A program made the position numbers and the translations under genes. A model generated the notes under the pieces. That model saw only the letters and a list, made by a program, of their open reading frames with translations. It searched no databases and had not been told where the DNA came from. From Candidatus Altarchaeum sp. (GTDB taxonomy: Archaea > Altiarchaeota > Altiarchaeia > Altiarchaeales > Altiarchaeaceae), in NCBI GenBank assembly GCA_018260755.1, contig JAGTWP010000069.1, forward strand, positions 299 through 6,846: DNA of 6,548 nucleotides, read 5' to 3'. Below, piece by piece: positions 5,539-6,548 of the stretch (position 1 is its first letter; each line of letters opens with the position of its first letter).

Positions 5539-6459
5539 ATGAAAAACAATACCCATAAAATTGATTTGCTTGTGTTCGGAGATATCTGCATTGATTATTT
5601 TTATGAAGTAGATAATATTCCGACATTAAATGAATCCGCCAAGGCAATAACCTTAAAAAAATTTTTCGGAGGGATGGGAGCAAATACAGCCGTTGCAGCA
5701 AGAAAACTTGGTCTCGATGTAGGTTTTTTTAGTGTTGCAGGACATGATGCAAATGATTATATTTCTTATCTGCAAAATTTAGGCATTAAATTAAATTTAA
5801 AGGCAATATTCGGCGAAACAACGCATTCTTTGTTCTTTAAAAATCCACATGGTTTTATAAGTTTTTTTTATAAGGGCGTCAGCGAGAAGGTTGAGGAATT
5901 AACAAAAGAAGTAAATCCTGATGTAATTGAGAATGCAAAATGTGTGTATTTAGCAAGAACATATCTAAATTTATATCAAAAGGTTGTGAAATTATGCAAA
6001 AAGAACAAAAATTTTGTTGTCTTTAATCCGGGATACGGTGTATTTGAGTTAAGCAGGGAAGACGAGGAAAAGTTAAGGAAAATTTTAAAATTTGTTGATG
6101 TGTTGGTAGTAAATGAAGAAGAATATAAAATTTGTAAGGAAAAAAATTTAGAGGAAGCGGTAAATTTCGGAAATAAAAAAATTTTAATAATTACAAAAGG
6201 AGCAGACGGAGCAGATGTTATTACCAATTCAGGGTCAGTTCATGTTGATGCATATAAAACAAAAGCGGTTAATGAAAGCGGGGCAGGAGATGCGTTTAAT
6301 GCGGGCTTTATTGCCGCACATCTGAGAAATTTCAATCTGACTGACTGCGTGCGATTTGGAAATGCAACCGCCTCTTTTGTTGTTGAAAATTACGGGTGTC
6401 AGACATCGCTGATTGATTGGAATGCCGTAATGAATAGATTCGACAAATTGAAAAAGTAA
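5539..6459 (+). CDS. PfkB-family kinase, probably nucleoside kinase (MJ0406-like)
   Basis: A 306-residue ribokinase-fold enzyme that phosphorylates a sugar or nucleoside with ATP. Visible signatures: the N-terminal strand LLVFGDICIDYF (10-21); PfkB motif 1, GGMGANTAVAARKLG (44-58); the NxxE motif at 192-195 (NEEE), used for Mg and phosphate; and PfkB motif 2, NESGAGDAFNAGF (245-257), with catalytic base Asp251. The first residue of motif 2 is Asn245, where most relatives have Asp (D-T/P-x-GAGD). The C-terminus ATASFVVENYGCQTS resembles the archaeal nucleoside kinase MJ0406 as I remember it, so a nucleoside substrate is favoured; ribokinase or another sugar kinase is possible. It lies 27 bp after trpB and probably shares its transcript. 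An in-frame ATG at 5521 is blocked by a TAA two codons later, so 5539 is the start. Confidence 0.9.
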   Translation: MKNNTHKIDLLVFGDICIDYFYEVDNIPTLNESAKAITLKKFFGGMGANTAVAARKLGLDVGFFSVAGHDANDYISYLQNLGIKLNLKAIFGETTHSLFFKNPHGFISFFYKGVSEKVEELTKEVNPDVIENAKCVYLARTYLNLYQKVVKLCKKNKNFVVFNPGYGVFELSREDEEKLRKILKFVDVLVVNEEEYKICKEKNLEEAVNFGNKKILIITKGADGADVITNSGSVHVDAYKTKAVNESGAGDAFNAGFIAAHLRNFNLTDCVRFGNATASFVVENYGCQTSLIDWNAVMNRFDKLKK

Positions 6460-6473
6460 ATTTTAAAATTTTT
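6458..6473. terminator. Palindrome with T-run between convergent genes
   Basis: AAATTTTAAAATTT (6458-6471) is a perfect 14-bp palindrome overlapping the kinase stop codon and running into five T on the plus strand (6469-6473). Archaeal termination depends mainly on T-rich tracts, so this could end the kinase transcript and, read the other way, serve the minus-strand gene. A pure A/T palindrome in an A/T-rich genome is weak evidence. Confidence 0.35.
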
Positions 6474-6481
6474 GAGACCGT

Positions 6482-6548
6482 TTAATCTTCTGTTGTTATA
6501 TACTGACCCGCCAGTGAAATTGGTAATTTTTTCATTAGAGTATTCTTA
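6482..6548 (-). CDS. C-terminal end of an unidentified gene (partial, runs off right edge)
   Basis: On the minus strand an open frame enters from the right edge and stops at TAA (6482-6484). Its last residues read LPISLAGQYITTED, preceded by KNTLMKK. Support for coding: the peptide is protein-like with mixed composition, the local G+C rises (for example CTG GCG GGT CAG), and the stop lies 22 bp from the end of the convergent kinase gene with a palindrome between. Only 21 residues are visible, too few to recognise the product, and a chance open frame of this length is possible. Confidence 0.4.
   Translation of the reverse strand, partial: KNTLMKKLPISLAGQYITTED

Noticed and set aside
6500-6548. 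G+C-richer stretch CTGACCCGCCAGTG as a possible insertion-sequence end
   Set aside because: ACTG/CAGT is a very short inverted repeat, and the stretch is better explained as codons of a minus-strand gene ending at 6482.

Overview
The window looks like a piece of an AT-rich (roughly one-third G+C) archaeal chromosome. Three observations point to archaea. Gene starts lack convincing Shine-Dalgarno sites and instead have TATA-like boxes 24-30 bp before the start codon, as expected for leaderless or nearly leaderless transcripts. The tryptophan synthase beta chain and the PfkB kinase read most like euryarchaeal proteins: the HGGAHK active-site motif of Pyrococcus-type TrpB1, and a C-terminus like the Methanocaldococcus nucleoside kinase MJ0406. 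A sequon-rich surface protein and a small dockerin-like protein also fit. The lineage cannot be fixed from sequence alone; an uncultivated DPANN- or Altiarchaeota-like genome is a guess.

Layout, left to right. (1) A 16-bp TATA-containing tandem repeat (1-60) leads directly into a malic enzyme gene (62-1219, +). (2) A 319-bp gap follows. It holds a compact hairpin-rich element with imperfect terminal inverted repeats (1221-1376), then a 68-bp, 94% identical copy of the 3' end of the malic enzyme gene (1382-1449). (3) An AEC-family transporter gene (1539-2468, +) comes next. AEC carriers include malate permeases, so genes 1 and 2 plausibly form a malate uptake and decarboxylation module. (4) A convergent 90-residue protein with two dockerin-like calcium loops (2486-2758, -) is separated from the next, divergent gene by a 23-bp tandem array and a 12-bp doublet, both with TATA-like cores. 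(5) A surface-anchored protein with Cys-containing, probably beta-rich repeats and a helical stalk (2898-4331, +) is followed after one base by trpB, starting at GTG (4333-5511, +), and then by a PfkB-family kinase of nucleoside-kinase type (5539-6459, +). These three look like one transcription unit. (6) At the right edge the last codons of another minus-strand gene (6482-6548) appear to converge on the kinase gene across a short palindrome.

Most of the metabolism here is ordinary. The unusual parts are the duplicated gene end bracketing a small hairpin element, the TATA-bearing tandem repeats in front of three genes, the free-standing dockerin-like protein beside a surface protein, and the tight linkage of trpB to a surface-protein gene with no trpA in view. 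No CRISPR array, rRNA, tRNA or complete transposase gene was seen.
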